The notes under the pieces: model-generated
Told to the model about the DNA's origin: nothing
The model's database searches: none
What the model saw: only the letters and a program-made list of their open reading frames with translations
DNA from: Acridotheres tristis
Taxonomy: Eukaryota; Chordata; Aves; Passeriformes; Sturnidae
NCBI GenBank assembly: GCA_037013685.1
Contig: CM072886.1
Coordinates: 30,263,080-30,327,079 of the forward strand
Length of the DNA stretch: 64,000 nucleotides
Direction: 5' to 3'
Program-made: the position numbers and the translations under genes
Part shown: positions 14,101-28,266 of the stretch, in pieces
How the letters are laid out: the number at the start of each line of letters is the position of its first letter
Position numbering within the stretch: position 1 is the stretch's first letter

Positions 14101-14323
14101 CATGGACATTCCAAAGAGTTTCTGATACTCTATACTACCAAATGATTAAAGAAATATAATGTATTGTTTACCTGTCTTCAACATATTTCCTCGTCTGCCT
14201 GGACTTTCCTGCAGAAGACACTTGTTTTATTTCACTGAAATAGATGGGAATATTAGGGCACATCCTTCCAAGGGAATGCTGTCCTGGTTCTAGGTACTTA
14301 AAGTGGTAGGTTTAGGGTTTTTT
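11161..14323. other. Intergenic, no gene recognised
   Basis: AT-rich. A 135-codon open frame at 12500-12907 has no family resemblance, promoter or splice context and is judged to be chance. Confidence 0.65.
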
Positions 14324-14955
14324 TCATAGAAACACAGAATCACATAATGGGAAAGCTTGGAAGAGCTCATCCTAGAGCAGAGTGCATCCAGCTCATCCTA
14401 GAGCACACTGCACAGAACTGCATCCAGACAGCTCTTGAATATCTCCAGTGAGGGAGACTCCACATCCCCTCTGGGCAACCTGTTCCAGTGTGGGGTCACT
14501 CTCACAGTAAGGAAGTTCTTCCTCATGTTCAGGTGGAATTTCCTGAGCAGCAGTTTCTGCCCATTGCCTCTTGTCCTGTTGCTGGGCACTGAGAACAGCC
14601 TGGGTCCATCCTCTTGGCACCCTCCCTTCAGATACTGACAGACATTCGTGAGGGTCCCTCTCAGTCATCACTTCTCGAGGCTGAACAAGCCCAGCTCCCT
14701 CAGCCTTTCCTCATAAGAGAGATGCTCCAGTTCCTTAATGATCCTTGTGGCCTTCTGCTGGACCTGCTCCAGGAGCTCCATGTGTCTCTTGTGCTGAAAA
14801 GCCCAGAGCTGGGTACATTACTGCAGATGCAGCCTCACCAGGGCCAAGAAGAAGGGCAGGATCACCTCTCTCAACCTGCTGAAAATCCTCTTTCTGGTGC
14901 TCTCCAGGATTCCTTCAGCCTTCTGGGCCACAAGGGCACACTGCTGTCCTTACAG
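14324..14955 (-). mobile_element. CR1 LINE fragment, about 630 bp
   Basis: The + strand carries the CR1 complement: CTCTGGGCAACCTGTTCCAGTG, TCACAGTAAGGAAGTTCTTCC, GAACAAGCCCAGCTCCCTCAGCC and TCTGGGCCACAAGGGCACACTGC. A 26-bp tandem duplication (AGCTCATCCTAGAGCA at 14364 and 14390) lies near its 3' end. Overlapping open frames on both strands here are repeat-derived. Confidence 0.9.
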
Positions 14956-16328
14956 TAGTAACAAATACAGAGCTGTGGCTAAGGAAAGGCCGGATAGACC
15001 ACCTTGCTGGAGGAAAGCTGGAGAGCCCAAGGGCAGACTGTGCTTACTAGGAGTCCTGTGATGCATTTGCATCAATGTGAGTCTTGCAGGGCCACATCAC
15101 TACATGCCTCATTCTCTCCTGACCACTTCCTCGTCTTTCAGCCTCTGCCACTTCCGTCTCCTCACTCAAGACTACAATTACAACAAATGACTATGGCTTC
15201 TGATGCTGCTTTGCATTTGGCCTGCCCAGTATAGACAGGTTATTAAAGGAAGCTACAAGAAAGCTGTACACGCCTACTGACTCTGAACAGGTTTTCCCTT
15301 ATGCAGCAAATAAGAGCCTATCCCAACACCCAGGCTGTGATCAGAACTAGTTTAAGTCTAGGCTACTTTGGAGAGTATATTCTAGCTTGAAAAAAGCAGG
15401 GAAGCACTAACAAAATTAAGAATTATTCTAAGTAAAAAGTTTTCATATTTGCCTTATGTAAAGAGTAAAATCTGAAACTAAGCACCGCTCAAGTTTGTGG
15501 GGTTTTTTAACATGGTTAGCTCAATCTCTCTGTGATTAGATGTTGCTTTTATAGCCACTGAAGAAGTAACTGAAAGTGTTTTTGATATTCTCTAGAAGCA
15601 TTTGCCACATAAAACTAAAAAAGAATGTTTCCAGAAAACATTGGTAAGTTGGTATCTGTCTTTAGAGAATAATCTTTCGTGTTGTTTGCAATCTGATATA
15701 CTTGTAACTTTCCTTTTCTTCATAATAATTATTCTTTTTTCCACTTGAGTAAGCTAACAGAAAGATCCGAGGTTTGAGCTTGTCATTCTCCCTTCATTCA
15801 CTCTTTCTTTCAACCAGGCATACAGAAAAATAGCTCTTGTTCAACACCAAAGTACTGGATCCTTTCTTTTCAGTGCCGAAAAGAAAAACCACTGACTTTT
15901 CTTTTTAAAAGCCACACTTGTCATTCCTCCTGTTCAAGCCTAATCACAGGTATTTAAGGTGTGACAGCCACAAGTGACATTGCTTACAGTCTCCTTGAAA
16001 CATGCACTTCTTAGCTTTAGTATCCTTTCAAAAAACTGTTGCTTGTTACTTTCATGTAAAAGAGAAACCTGCTCATTTTTCAACAGCATTTCATTAATGC
16101 AAAGTATTTTTGGATCTGAATGAGATATCTATTTATAAACACAGCCCCTTCTTGTGCCTTCTGCTCAGTTGGCAGGGAAGCTAGCTGGAAGGGGTCAAGG
16201 GGCTGACCAGGGCAGCTCACCTTTCCACATCCCATTGTGCAAGGGTCCAGACAGACACATGAGACTCAGATGATCAGCTGTTCTAAACTGGTGATTTGTC
16301 TCATTTATTTTCTACTTTCTACTTCAAT
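14956..16328. other. Intergenic, no gene recognised
   Basis: Nothing recognisable between two CR1 copies. Confidence 0.65.
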
Positions 16329-16480
16329 TGGAATGGATATACAAAGATCAACCAGTCCAACTGCCTGACCACTTCAGGGCTGACCAAAACTTCGAGTATA
16401 TCATCAACAGCGTTGTACAAATGCCTCCTAAACACTGATGGGGATGGGTGATCCACCATGATCTACCACCTCCCTCAGAG
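16329..16480 (-). mobile_element. CR1 LINE 3' fragment, older copy
   Basis: ACCAGTCCAACTGCCTGACC and ACTGATGGGGATGGGTGATCCACC resemble an older CR1 subfamily in the reverse direction. It ends abruptly at the microsatellite that forms the tail of the next CR1. Confidence 0.6.
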
Positions 16481-16572
16481 GGAATAGAATAGAATAGAAT
16501 AGAATAGAATAGAATAGAATAGAATAGAATAGAATAGAATAGAATAGAATAGAATAGAATAGAATAGAATAG
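16481..16572 (+). repeat. (AATAG)n pentanucleotide microsatellite
   Basis: About 18 AGAAT units in near-perfect array. It lies exactly where the 3' tail repeat of the minus-strand CR1 at 16573 should be and has the unit composition of an eroded CR1 tail. Confidence 0.95.
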
Positions 16573-16862
16573 GTTTGTATTGGAAGGGACCTAAAGGATC
16601 ATCTAATTCCAACCACTCTGCCAAAGGCAGAGACACTTTTCACCTGATCAGATTGCTCAGAGCTCCATCCAACCTGGCCTTAAACACTTCCAAAGATGGG
16701 GCCTCCTTAACTATTCTGGGCAACATATTCCTGTGTTTCATCACCCTTATAGGAAGGAGTTTTTTTCTCATTTGTAATCTAAACCTACTCTCTTTCAGTT
16801 TGAATCCATTCCCCCTTGTCCTGTCACTACATGTTTTTGTAAATAGTCCCTCTCCATTTCCC
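16573..16862 (-). mobile_element. CR1 LINE fragment with expanded tail
   Basis: TTGGAAGGGACCTAAAGGATC, CAGATTGCTCAGAGCTCCATCC, AATCTAAACCTACTCTCTTTCAG and CCCCCTTGTCCTGTCACTACATG are the CR1 complement in order. It abuts an older CR1 piece on the left, consistent with insertion beside or into it. Confidence 0.92.
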
Positions 16863-19800
16863 GAAGCTGTAATTAAGTAACTGTGAAACCTCTTTTCCAG
16901 GCTGAAAGAGAACTTTGGCTCTGCTTTAATTGTTTTCATGCCTTCACTGATGTATACCTGACATTTATCACTGCCTGAAGTTATGACCACCTTACTCTGA
17001 GCAGTGATGAGAGGCTAGTTTGAGAGGAGATGAAGGAGCTGCAGTTTCTAGCATATGGGTTGGAAGGAACAAGCCATGTCATTCTATGTGGAATGGAAGC
17101 TAAAGACATTGAAAAATATCTATGCCTGCTTGCAATTTCAATTTCCCAGTTGCTTTGAACACCGGCTATGTAATGATCTCAATATTATCCAAGGGACTAG
17201 GGTTACAATCTGTGCTTTGAACCCTACCCTCAGTAGGTAGTGAGACTGCTGGGAGAAGACTTGCTTAGTCTTCAAAACTTTGTTAGGCTGCTGTGAAGAG
17301 CTGATGCTGTTAGTGTGTACATTAACAGAATCTCAGAGAGCTAAAAATCACTTCTGTTAGGAAAAGTGGGACAGTCTCATTAAAAAAAAGAATAGAAAAA
17401 GGACATTGCTTGTTGTAAAAAATTCTTCAGAGTATCTCCTCTAAATCGTTTCAGAATAAAGCTGATCAAACAACTTCTGAAACTTCTTGGCTAATTCAGT
17501 ACGTATTAAAAGCCATATCAACACAATGCCTTCATGATTGTTTAATCATGGTCGTTATTCCACTAGGAGTCACTCAGAGGCTATAGTCCCTCTAGGGGTT
17601 TCCCTATCCGTCTTCACAATAATTGACCTAGCAAAAAAAAATTCTTTTTTCACTAAATGAACTTGAAGTTACATTAAGCAGGGTGAGCTGATAAAACTAC
17701 TCCTCACCACAGAAAAGGGAAAAACACTCCTTGTGTTTCCCCCTCTCTCTGTCACCTAGCACCTGCTCCCACCATGTAGGTAGCACCAGGCGCCTCTTTG
17801 TCACCTGTTCAGCTCAGTGACACAGCACACGAGCACAGGAAAAGAGAACATTCTCTATGAGCAGTGAGCTTCTTGAGCAGTGAGCTCATTTGGCTTGAGG
17901 AGGGGGCTGATGGATATCAGAGCAAGTAGAGTAGGAGAAAGGGCTCTGTGGGAGACAACAGTTCTTGCAACGAGGCACTGTGAGCACAGGAGGAGCAAAA
18001 CCTTCCCTTCTTGAGAGACAGTGAAATGTTAGAAAAGGGGATTATGGAGATACATCCCAGAAAATTTTACCCTCTGTTTCTTTCTCAAATGTGTCGTTGT
18101 TTACTTGTGTGAGTCTTATCAGGAATGCTGCTCAGAGAAAGGAAGAAAGATGATGAAAGATGGTTATTTGCAAAATCACTGGAACAGTATTAATCTGGAA
18201 AACATAAAAATAAAACACTCACCACACAATTACAACATTTTTTCCTTTTTTATAGTTTTTCCTTTTTAAAAATATATTTCTGCTTTCTGACAATTTTCAT
18301 GTATTTAATAATTTTGTTGTTTCAAGATAACCCAATAATATCTGTCTTTAATTCTAGCATTTAAAACTAGTTTCCATTATTAAATCAAATACTCTGAACA
18401 TCCTGAAGAGAATAATTTATTATTATAACACATATAAATAGCACATTTATATAGATTATAGAAGAAAATATTCTCATCAGAAAATGCATTTCTCATGTAA
18501 CTGGTAAAATAACAACACTTGAATACTCATTTTTCAATATACAATGCATTATATAAAATCAGTTTTATTAATAAAACGTCATAATAAAAATTAAAACAAA
18601 ATTAGAGGTTGAATACTACATTATAAAAATAAAAAAAGTTTATTGAGTGAAACCATTATTCTGGAAGGTAAGACTAGTCAGACAACGCCATGCACAGACC
18701 CTAAGTCCAGTTCTGTTACCAATGATGCCTAAAACTCTCAGAATAAGGCAGGTCATAATAAAGTATATTCTGTCTATGTCACCTGTTGAGAATTCACCTT
18801 TTTTCTTCCTTTAGGCTGGTCTCCTATATCAAGCATAGGAGATTAGAGGTCCTCATGAATTTATTTCATGTCAGGGCAAATGCCTTTGGAAAACGTTTTT
18901 TCCTCTTTTTCTTTTTTTTTTTTAATTAGCTTTCTTAGCCATAAAAATTGCATTCAGGTCTACTATAAATATCTAAACCAAACTGACTTCATATAAAATA
19001 GAGGTACAAAATTTAGACCCATGGTTATACTCATAAATAATCTTAAACACTGAGAACTATTTTAACATCAATACACCAAAGCAAGCCCATAACACAAATA
19101 TAGCATCTTATTTCTTCACATTTAAAACATAGCCTTAAAACGGATTATTTTGTAATTTTTTCCATGCTATACATTTCGAATGGGTGCACAGGCTGTCAGC
19201 ACACTGCCTTTCTAAGTAACAACATCTTGTTCTAGAGCAATGCTAATTTAACCTATGGAGTACTTCCGTTATTTTTCCAGTGGAATAACTATTCTCTACT
19301 GACTTCAATCCCTTAGGGCTTCAGTATAACCCAGTATTCCTTAATTTAAACTTGTTTTTCATGTCATGGATAATGTTGTTTTTTCCCCAAAACATTACAG
19401 CTTTCATTTCCCTTGCCCAAAAAAGCCATCATGTGCATCAGCAGCTATTTTATATCCTTTCTGCCCTCTGGTGACCTACATTCAAAACTTCCCTTAGAAG
19501 AAAATCTTTCTTCACACTGAACAAAGTACTCTAAACCCAGCTTTAAAGAACTCGTTATTGCAATCTTAGTGAGACAGCAAAGTCCAGTAATATGGAAGAT
19601 GTAAAGTCAGTGGTTGTTCCACAAAAGGTTTTCTTAGCACTCTAGGCAAGTCATGCAGTTGGATCCATGACCTTAAATAACCTTTTTGAGTACATACAGA
19701 CTTTAACACTTCTGTGCTTTGATATTGCAGCTGGAGCGGGAGAAATAAAACTCCCTGTTTTGACCTGAGTGTTGTAAACATAAGAAGGTAAAAATTAGAG

Positions 19801-22800
19801 GGCTCTTACACACCCTGGAATAAACATATAGTGATAAGATCCTCTCTATGAGCCTTGCAGGAAACTCATAGATGACAGATTCAAGCAATTTTTCAGAATG
19901 TGTGTAAACCGGAATGCTCTTTTTTTTTTTACAAACAACAGGAAGATCTTTATTCAATTCAACGGTGCAAAATGGGAACTGCACAAAAAGAGGTGTTACA
20001 CAAAAAATACACTCTTGTATTATTAATTAAGAAATAGAAGTAATAATTAAATTAAATAGAAAAATGAATACTATCACAATCAGTGCACTCTGTACTATTA
20101 AATTATTAAATACCATAAATAGCTCAAGGTTTCCGTAGTGTTCCAATTAAGTTTTAACTGCACATTACTCTATTATCAGTGATCTACCTGCAGCAAAGAG
20201 AGGCTTGAAGAGCATTGCTTTCCAGTTTTTGGCTTCATTAATAATTGCAGCAACACTGTTTACCAGAGTTTATAGAACCTTATTGATCAGTATTTTCACT
20301 GTCATTGGTTGCAAGACAGACTGTTCATCTTCGAGGGATGGTTGCACAGCTCTAGGCAGCTGACTCAACACCCCTCCACAGCTGATGCATACACTGTTCC
20401 CTGCCCTTCCCACCCTTCCTGACCACTCACTCCTGATGCTTGCACCATGCCAGCTCCACAGCTTATGTGGTCTTTTTGGGAACCACTTTTAGTCAGCAGT
20501 GGGTCATGTCAATTCACAACAAAGCCTGTTATAGCTAGAATACGGAAGGATGGGTGCTTGAGGAGACAAAAACGTGGATCAGGAAGAAAGGGAGCAAGGG
20601 CATGGGGAGCAAGGCTTTCTTGGCCACTGAGATCATTTACAGTCAATAATGACACTTGCCTTTAATGTGTTCCTTCATTAACTGTAAATATAGGCTAAAA
20701 AGGTCAGCAGGCAGAGCTGGTTCATTCATACTAAAGTATTAATACTTTCATGCATACATATATACTTTCAGTGCTTCTTTTCTGGAATGCATTTAGTATC
20801 TGCTGAAGGGTCACATCCCAGACACATTCTTCAGATGTTTGGGTCTTCTGATGAAATTAGAAGATCAGACACTTGGGCTAACACCAACAAGTCTTCCCAA
20901 ACTATGGTACAGTCACACAGCTATTTGCATAAGCATCCTCTCCTCAGAAGCCAAAGGGCAGAATTGGCAAAAACTGTCATTAACTTGTGACTGGGAGATA
21001 CTGGGATGGTCAAGAACCATTTGTTGGTGGCTTTTTTTGGAAAACAAGTAAAAAATGCCTGCAATAAATAATAGTGTAAAAAAATAATAATAATAATTTT
21101 AAAAAGAGCTGACATACTTTAGACTTGAAATTCTTTAAGAATACGAAATATCCAGCCAAGGAGCTCCTCCAAATTATAGAATACTGTGAGACTAGCAAAC
21201 CTAGTGAAATGATAATGCCTGATATCACTCAGTTCAGCTTTTGGCTTAAGAGAAATGACTAGAAGCAAGGCCACAGAGGATACTAGACTAACATGTCCAA
21301 CATGCCATAGTAGCTCTCCAGAAAGTGTAACTGTATTGCACCTGTTAAAGCAGCATTAGTTTCTCTTTGTAAATATCTGCATCGGCAGCATGATAGACAG
21401 GGGATCAGCTTCCACAAATATTTTGAGAATGGTAACTGTTTCGTCCTTTCTGCTTATTTTTAGGGTCATTCACATATTCTATGAAACTTTAATTGTATGC
21501 TTTAAAATCGCTATGAAGCCACCACATGTCCCAGTGCTGCTCATATACCACGTCTCATGCTGAGTCTTTGTGAGATTCCTCATTCTGGGCTTATTTGTTC
21601 ACTAGGTATAACTTAAGCTAACTCTGCCCCATGTGTCTTAATGTCAGACTAGTTTCTCCTGTTTGCATTTCCTACTTAGGTTTTCCCTCCTGATACATCA
21701 GTCAACTTGTCCCTGTACACAGGTTGAAGCTGAAAACCAGCGTGGAAAACTGGAGTCTGGGCTTGAAACCTGAGCTGAAGTAACAGCTATAAGGTGTTCA
21801 TGTGGGTCATGCTGCCAGCAAAGGCAGCTCAGGAGTCCAAACAGCATGTCTCTCTTTCCAGCTATGATACAAGCACAGTCTCACAGCAAGGCTGAGCCTC
21901 TTACAAAGGAGAGAAAGAAGAAGAGGCCTCTTGAAAGCAAAGGGAATAGGTGTAGAGATGTTCTGCTAACCTCACAGCGAAGAAATAGTGTCACACATCT
22001 TGTAGCTGATCTCCACTGCTGCTGAAAGATGCCATTCTAGTCTGTGTCTGGCCTCATCTTCTCACCCTCCCTCTGTGCTGCTTCATCACCACAGGCAGCT
22101 GAAATAGCTTAGTTGAGAAAATATATTTTGTGTGACTGTTTTTTCCAGTTCTGTTAAGTGAGTTTCTCTGAGTTGCTGCATGGCCACACTGATACAACCA
22201 CAAGAAGATCAATGGTGATGCACACCTGGGCAAGAAGAAGAATCATTCTTTTTAGAAGAGTACCTTCTCAAATTGGCTAAAGGCAGTTGTGAAGCCACAC
22301 AGCTGCATATGAACCTGGCACAAGTAAGAACATTGCTGTGAATCAGCACGTAAAATTAAGGCCAAGCCCAGAAGACTTCAATTAGTTAGTGAAGCACTAC
22401 ATTTGCTAATGACTTGTGCTGCAATGACCAGTGAGATCAGTATAGGCCACCATGATTTGAAAGATCATGGCTTTTCTGAGACAGGCATTGTCAAGAACAA
22501 GCAAACTCAGAGAAAGCACAGATGTTAAATGTTTCTGAAGTTTTTCTGTAACTAAAAATGGGAGATTACAAGGTCTGTCAAAAGAGAGAAAACAAAAATC
22601 CACAATATGGGTTAGAAAATAAAGAATCCACATTATTCTCTGATACAGAATAGCAGAAGGGATCAAACTGGCATAAGTTCCAGTGTGCCAGTTTTCTGCT
22701 TCTGAAGCTGCTACCTGCTTTGCTGTGTCAGCTATCTCAGTTTTACACAGAGACTGCAGGAACTTTGCACAAAGTATTTACTTATCACATGAAACAGGTG

Positions 22801-24586
22801 TCGAGTTTGACTTTGATTATCCCAGTTGCTCTCCTTCTCACTCTCTGTTTGAACCAGGAAAAATAGCTAGTGTCAGCATAGGGATGTGGACCAGGGAATT
22901 CTACTTAGAATAAAATTTGTTGCCAAACTGACAAAAAGGTTTAGCTGCTTATAGCCAAACATTTCACCTGCATCACTGTGTGGTTTCAGCAGCCACTGTC
23001 TGGCTGTTCTCTGCTCCTTCCTCTCCCTAGAGGTTGAATGCATACATTCCCAAAGAGGGAGACTTAATGGTATCCAAGGAGTTTGGCACTCCATTCATGC
23101 ACTTTAGTCATCTCAGCTAAGCACCAGAGCAGAGCTTACTCTAGAGCTGTGAGGTGTTCTGCTGAACCTTCAGGACAGATGTCACTTCAGTGAGAATATC
23201 TTCCATTTTTTAATATGTAAAATATACACATAAAACCAGAAAGTTTCTCTCTCTTTCTCTCTCTCTCTCTTAACTATGTTTTAATTATTATTTTTTCAGG
23301 TAAGTTACGAGAGAAACAATTTCCATATTATATTTTATGTTGACCTTTCATCATTTTTTTGGCAAGTTTAATGTTTCATTGTAGGGGGAAAAAAAACCAA
23401 ACAACAAAACTCAAAAGATATCTTTCACTATCTGGTAACTGAATTTAGCAGCCTTCATACATTTGTCATTGCCAGTACGTATTTCATCAGGAAACCACAT
23501 GAGATAAATTAGATTTCCTGTTCAGCTTAGAGAGCAGCAGAAGGCATCTAGCCAGTGCAGAGTTGTTATTCACTGTTACAAGAGACATAACTCTGACATT
23601 AGGACTCTTTAGTAGTTCATCTGAAGACTAACATGAATGGGCTGCATGATGTCAGATTGGTTCTGTCCACTTCTGTGAGCTGCTTATTTCAATGTACAAT
23701 AAATTCACTGCCTAGGAAAGCTGTCTTTCATGCCAGGCAACTGTGCCCGTGCTCTAAAACATAAATTTAAATATATAGCTATAAATTAAGGTGTTCTTCT
23801 AAGGCAGATGGAGAACTGTTCATGGCCACATTCTTCTGCTAAGAAGAAAAACTTGAACCCTGCAATTTCTTAGCAATGGCTTCTTTGAGCACCATGTAAT
23901 TCCAAGCAGCATCCAAAAGCAACTTCTTTTTTTTCCTCACATAACAACTGAAACTTGATGAAAACAGAAGAATTTTGTTATGATTTCTAATATGACTGTT
24001 AACTCTTTGTGAGTCTTGGCAATATACATGAAGCTCTTTACAAAAAAGAAATCATTTATATTTCCATCATAATTTAACTCAAAAACAAGGTAAAAAGGAA
24101 ACCACTTAAGAAACCATAAAAGTATGACCAATGTAAAATGGCATATTTTCTTCACAGTTCTTCTGATATTTTTTCCTTATAAGAGAAGAAGGAACAGATT
24201 CCAGTAACCACTTCTCACAAACAATAGCATCAAACACCTGTATATACAAAGCCAACACTAACCTTCAGAGAGGTTTAAATTTCACTAATAAATCAGTTAC
24301 AATTGAAAGGTTACAACTATTTGGTGGAAGAGGGGTGGTTTGTGTTTTTTGTTGGATTTCTTATTGTTATCTGGAGTGCCATCTGTGGTAGAAGAGCTAT
24401 TCAGTTGTGTGATATATCTCACCTGCACACCCACAAAGATGCTCAGAGAGACAGTGGGAGGATGGGAAACCCAAATTATACTGTCGGGCCACCTTCAGAC
24501 CCATCACAGAAGCCATCAGACCACTGAGGACCAATCTCCACAAGTCCAGAGGAGTACAGGGAAGGCAGAGTAGCAGGCAGGAACCT
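16863..24586. other. Intergenic, no gene recognised
   Basis: Long AT-rich stretch, especially 18200-18660. A run of AAT units lies near 21080. No protein, RNA gene or classified transposon seen. Confidence 0.65.
23246..23270 (+). repeat. (TC)n microsatellite
   Basis: About 12 CT units with one interruption (CTTTCT). Short and unremarkable. Confidence 0.85.
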
Positions 24587-25070
24587 GGAATCATACAATC
24601 AAAGAATCATTTACATTGGAAAAAAACCTGTAAATGATTGAGTCCAATTGTTAATTCAGCACTGACAAGTCCACCATTAAACTGTCCCTGAGTGTCGCAT
24701 CTATACATCTTTTAAATATCTCCACAGGTACTGATCCACTACTTCCCTGAGCAGCCTGTTTAAAGGCTTGGCAACCCTTTCAGCAAAGAAATTTTTCTTC
24801 ATATTCAATCTAAACCTTCCCTGGTGCAATTTGAGGCCTTTTCATGATGTCCTATCCCAGGTTAGCTGGGAAAAGAGGCTGCACTCCACGTGGCTACAGC
24901 CTCCTCTCAGGAAGTTGTAGAGAGCAGTAAGGTTCCTCCTGAACCAGGAAGATTTTCCCCAAGATAAACCCCAGTTCCCTCATAGGACATGCACTACAGA
25001 CCCTTCTCCAGTTCTGCTGTCCTTCTCTGGACACTCTCCAGCACCTCAATGTCTTTCTTGTAGTGAGGAG
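24587..25070 (-). mobile_element. CR1 LINE fragment, diverged
   Basis: The + strand has CAGCAAAGAAATTTTTCTTCAT, AATCTAAACCTTCCCTGGTGCA, GTTGTAGAGAGCAGTAAGGTTCC and TTCTCTGGACACTCTCCAGCACC in CR1 complement order. It resembles the copy at 6271 (same GTTGTAGAGAGCAGTAAGG block), so both may be one older subfamily. Confidence 0.85.
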
Positions 25071-28000
25071 CAGTGTATTTCAATATTTCTATATCTCACT
25101 ACCTCTATTCTTTCTTTGTTCATGTTTCAATTCTTTCACCACTGACTTATTCCAGAGAAGCAATTTGGAAACCAGTAATTTATTATAATGTAGTTTGGAT
25201 AGAGAAAACTAGTAAGTATATAACTAGCTTCTTCTAATAAGCTTCAGCAATATTTAGAAGGAAAAATCTCTTAAAACTACAAAGACTACTAATAAACTAG
25301 TTACACAACTCTCCTTCTGAAAAGTTATTTTACTTTATTTTCTGTCTTGCAAATTTTGTCTTTATTAAAATGTATACTTAATTCTCCCCTTTTGAAGCAA
25401 GTGTCAAATATTAATATTGAGAACAGAGACATGATTTTTATGTTCACATTGTATCTAAATATTTACCTCAGATATTTTCTGTGAAGTGGTCCTAGAATTA
25501 AAACATTTATAACACTACATTGCCATCACTGTTTTCAAGAATTCTTGAACAACAGGTAGTCTAAATAGAGGAGAACAAAATATCATCTTCAGAAAGGAAA
25601 AATCAGCAGTCAACATTATTTCAACATCAAGAACAATACTCTAATAAATTATTAAATTGACACTTTTAAAGCACCTGGAGGGTCAGTGAAAAAGAAACAG
25701 GCAGGAAAGATTTGTTGCAAAAAAAGTCTGATAAGCTGCTGTGTTTTCTTTAACAGATTATCTGGCTCATAGCAAAAAAAAAGCAGTAGAAGAGATGTGC
25801 ATTGACTTATGGAAATCTTTGGGCACTATCTCACTTGACATTCTCATTAACAGGGCACAGAAACATTTTGTTCTGGGCTAGCTTGCTGCACACAATAGGT
25901 GCATAATTGCTTGTAGAAAATACTCCTGCACTTACTTATATTTTGTTTTCAAATAATAAGGATATATAACATAGAATTCTGTTAGGTCTGTCCAAAATTT
26001 GATCCAATTCAAAATCTTCACTTATGACTTGGTTGATGGAATGGAGAACACACTCAAAAAATGCCAAAGAAAAGGGGTGCAAGGGAGCTGAAGGATTAGA
26101 ATTCAAAATTACTTTGATAAATGGGAGAAGTGGTCTGTAATCCATAAGATGAAACTCAGTAAATATAAGGACCAAGTACTAGGCTAGGAAAAAATCAAAT
26201 GCATAAATACAAAATTGAGAATACTAACAGCACTGTAGAAAGACACCTGGCTGTTACAATAAACCATATATTGAATAGAATCAATGATACCATGCCGATG
26301 GAAAAACAGAACTCGTCCTGGGACATTCTAATAGATATGTCAAATGTAAGGCAGGATTAGTAATTGTTTTTCTTAACTCACCTTTCAGAAGCCCCTTTTT
26401 GGGGTAGTTTAATACAATAGTACGAAAAGAAGAGTACTTTTAAAAATGGTTTAAAATATGGAAATTTATTGAAAAAGGGAGAGGTAATATTTGCTGTAAA
26501 AAAATAAAGGCTGATGGCAGGTGTGGAGGTGATATCTCAACTTTCCAATATGCAGAAAATCCTGAAAAGCAGGGATCCCACTTGGTGACTGTGCTTCTTG
26601 ACACTGAAGACATGACAGAACCTTGCTGGCTTTAATTGCAGCTGGAAAGGTTTAGGATAAAACAGGAAAACCTTCTGACTCTAAGGATAGCTACAGACAG
26701 AAATAGGTCACCAAAAGCTGTGGTATAATCTCCACCATTCAACTTTCTAAGAACAGGTTAGAAAAATACTCATCAGAGTTTCTCCATTCCTTTGAGGGAG
26801 CGGCAAACAGTGGATCCTGCTGGATTTTCATTCTTGTTACTTTTGTTACACTCTCAAAGAAACAGAAAGTTATAACTTAAATTAGCTATTTTTTTAGTAC
26901 TAAATATTTTCATGACAGTTTCTGACAGTGACTTGCCTTTCAGAAATTCATGCCCTGGTGGTCTGCTCATTTCAAACAGTAACATCTGCAGAGGTTAGAT
27001 CTCTTGCTGACTTTGATCCATTCTCTCAAGGCAGCTTAATGCATCTCTTGATGCCTGCAGGTCTTTGATTCCAAATATTTATCTTCTTTCGGATTTATTT
27101 CTGACCACTCGAATTTTACATTTCCTCGCAGAACCTCTCTGACACATTCATCTACAGAGTTCAGATGACATTGTTCTTGATGCTTCCCCCTGGCGTCATG
27201 GGGGCTGCTTTTAACTCTTCATAGGCTTATTTATTACTCAAACTACCTAATGCAGCGTGTTTGTTCTTTTAATCATTGTACTATAATGTAGTTAAATATT
27301 TACCAAGCTGATTTTAAGGATTTTACTTTCTAAAATACTTTGCCTTAGATTTCATGGTTTTATGCCATTCTGCAGTTAAGATCACTACACTAATCTTCAC
27401 TATCTTGCAGCTACTGTGACAGAGAGAGTCAGTTGTAATTACTTCTTAAATCAGATCTCATTTGTTACTTAGGACTAAATCTCTTGGGCACCAGCAAAGC
27501 CACCTGCTTAAAGCAGTCCTTTGTGGTAACAATAATTTGCTACTCTTAGCTATATCCTTCAGTGGTATTTGAGCCATTAATCCTGGGTACTTGAAATTAT
27601 CTATTATTACAAGTTTACTTCTATCTGGACCTTTGTTTGAGTACTTCTTTCACAAGAGTTATTCTTCTACAATAAAATGCATCTCGGAGCTAGGCAAAAA
27701 TTGAATCTATGGCTCGTGTTATTGGTTCCCTCTCCTCAGAAATTTCATGAAAGTAAAACTGTATCCTATTGAAGAGTCAATATTAGAAAATATATTTGAG
27801 ATCACGGAATGTGCTTATTCCATCTGTTTTATTTTCTATTAGAGTTCAAGGAGGAAAAAATCTACCTCCATCTGCTGTACATGAAGACTTGAATTTCCAG
27901 GTACATTCATTGATTTTCTCAAACAAGAACCAGCATTGTAATTGACATGTCCCTCATGCAGACTTCATCTACATTTATTAATACAACACCTGTGTAGAAC

Positions 28001-28209
28001 TAGGTCACTGGTATCACGTACAAAATTTGGATTACAAATTGCAAGTAACATAGGCATAGAGTATCCCGTTTATGGCTATATATATTACAGGCATGTTAAC
28101 TAGTATCCTGGTTGAACATCATCCCACTTTCCTATCCTCTGGTACTTTGTAAACTGCCAGCCTGATTTCACTGCAATAAATAGCTGAGAGAGATCATGAG
28201 TCCACAATC
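25071..28209. other. Intergenic, no gene recognised
   Basis: AT-rich, no supported feature. Confidence 0.65.
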
Positions 28210-28266
28210 TGGAGTCAATGATCCTGATAGGTCCCTTCTAACTCAGCCTATTCTGTGGTTCTGTCT
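28210..28266 (+). mobile_element. CR1 LINE 3' end relic
   Basis: GGAGTCAATGATCCTGATAGG, GTCCCTTCTAACTCAG and TATTCTGTGGTTCTGT match the CR1 3' end and tail. Confidence 0.75.

Noticed and set aside
14614..14958. 114-codon frame, Leu/Gln-rich
   Set aside because: It lies entirely within a reverse-oriented CR1 fragment.
16640..16990. 116-codon minus-strand frame
   Set aside because: It is the sense translation of a CR1 3' UTR and adjoining sequence, not a gene.
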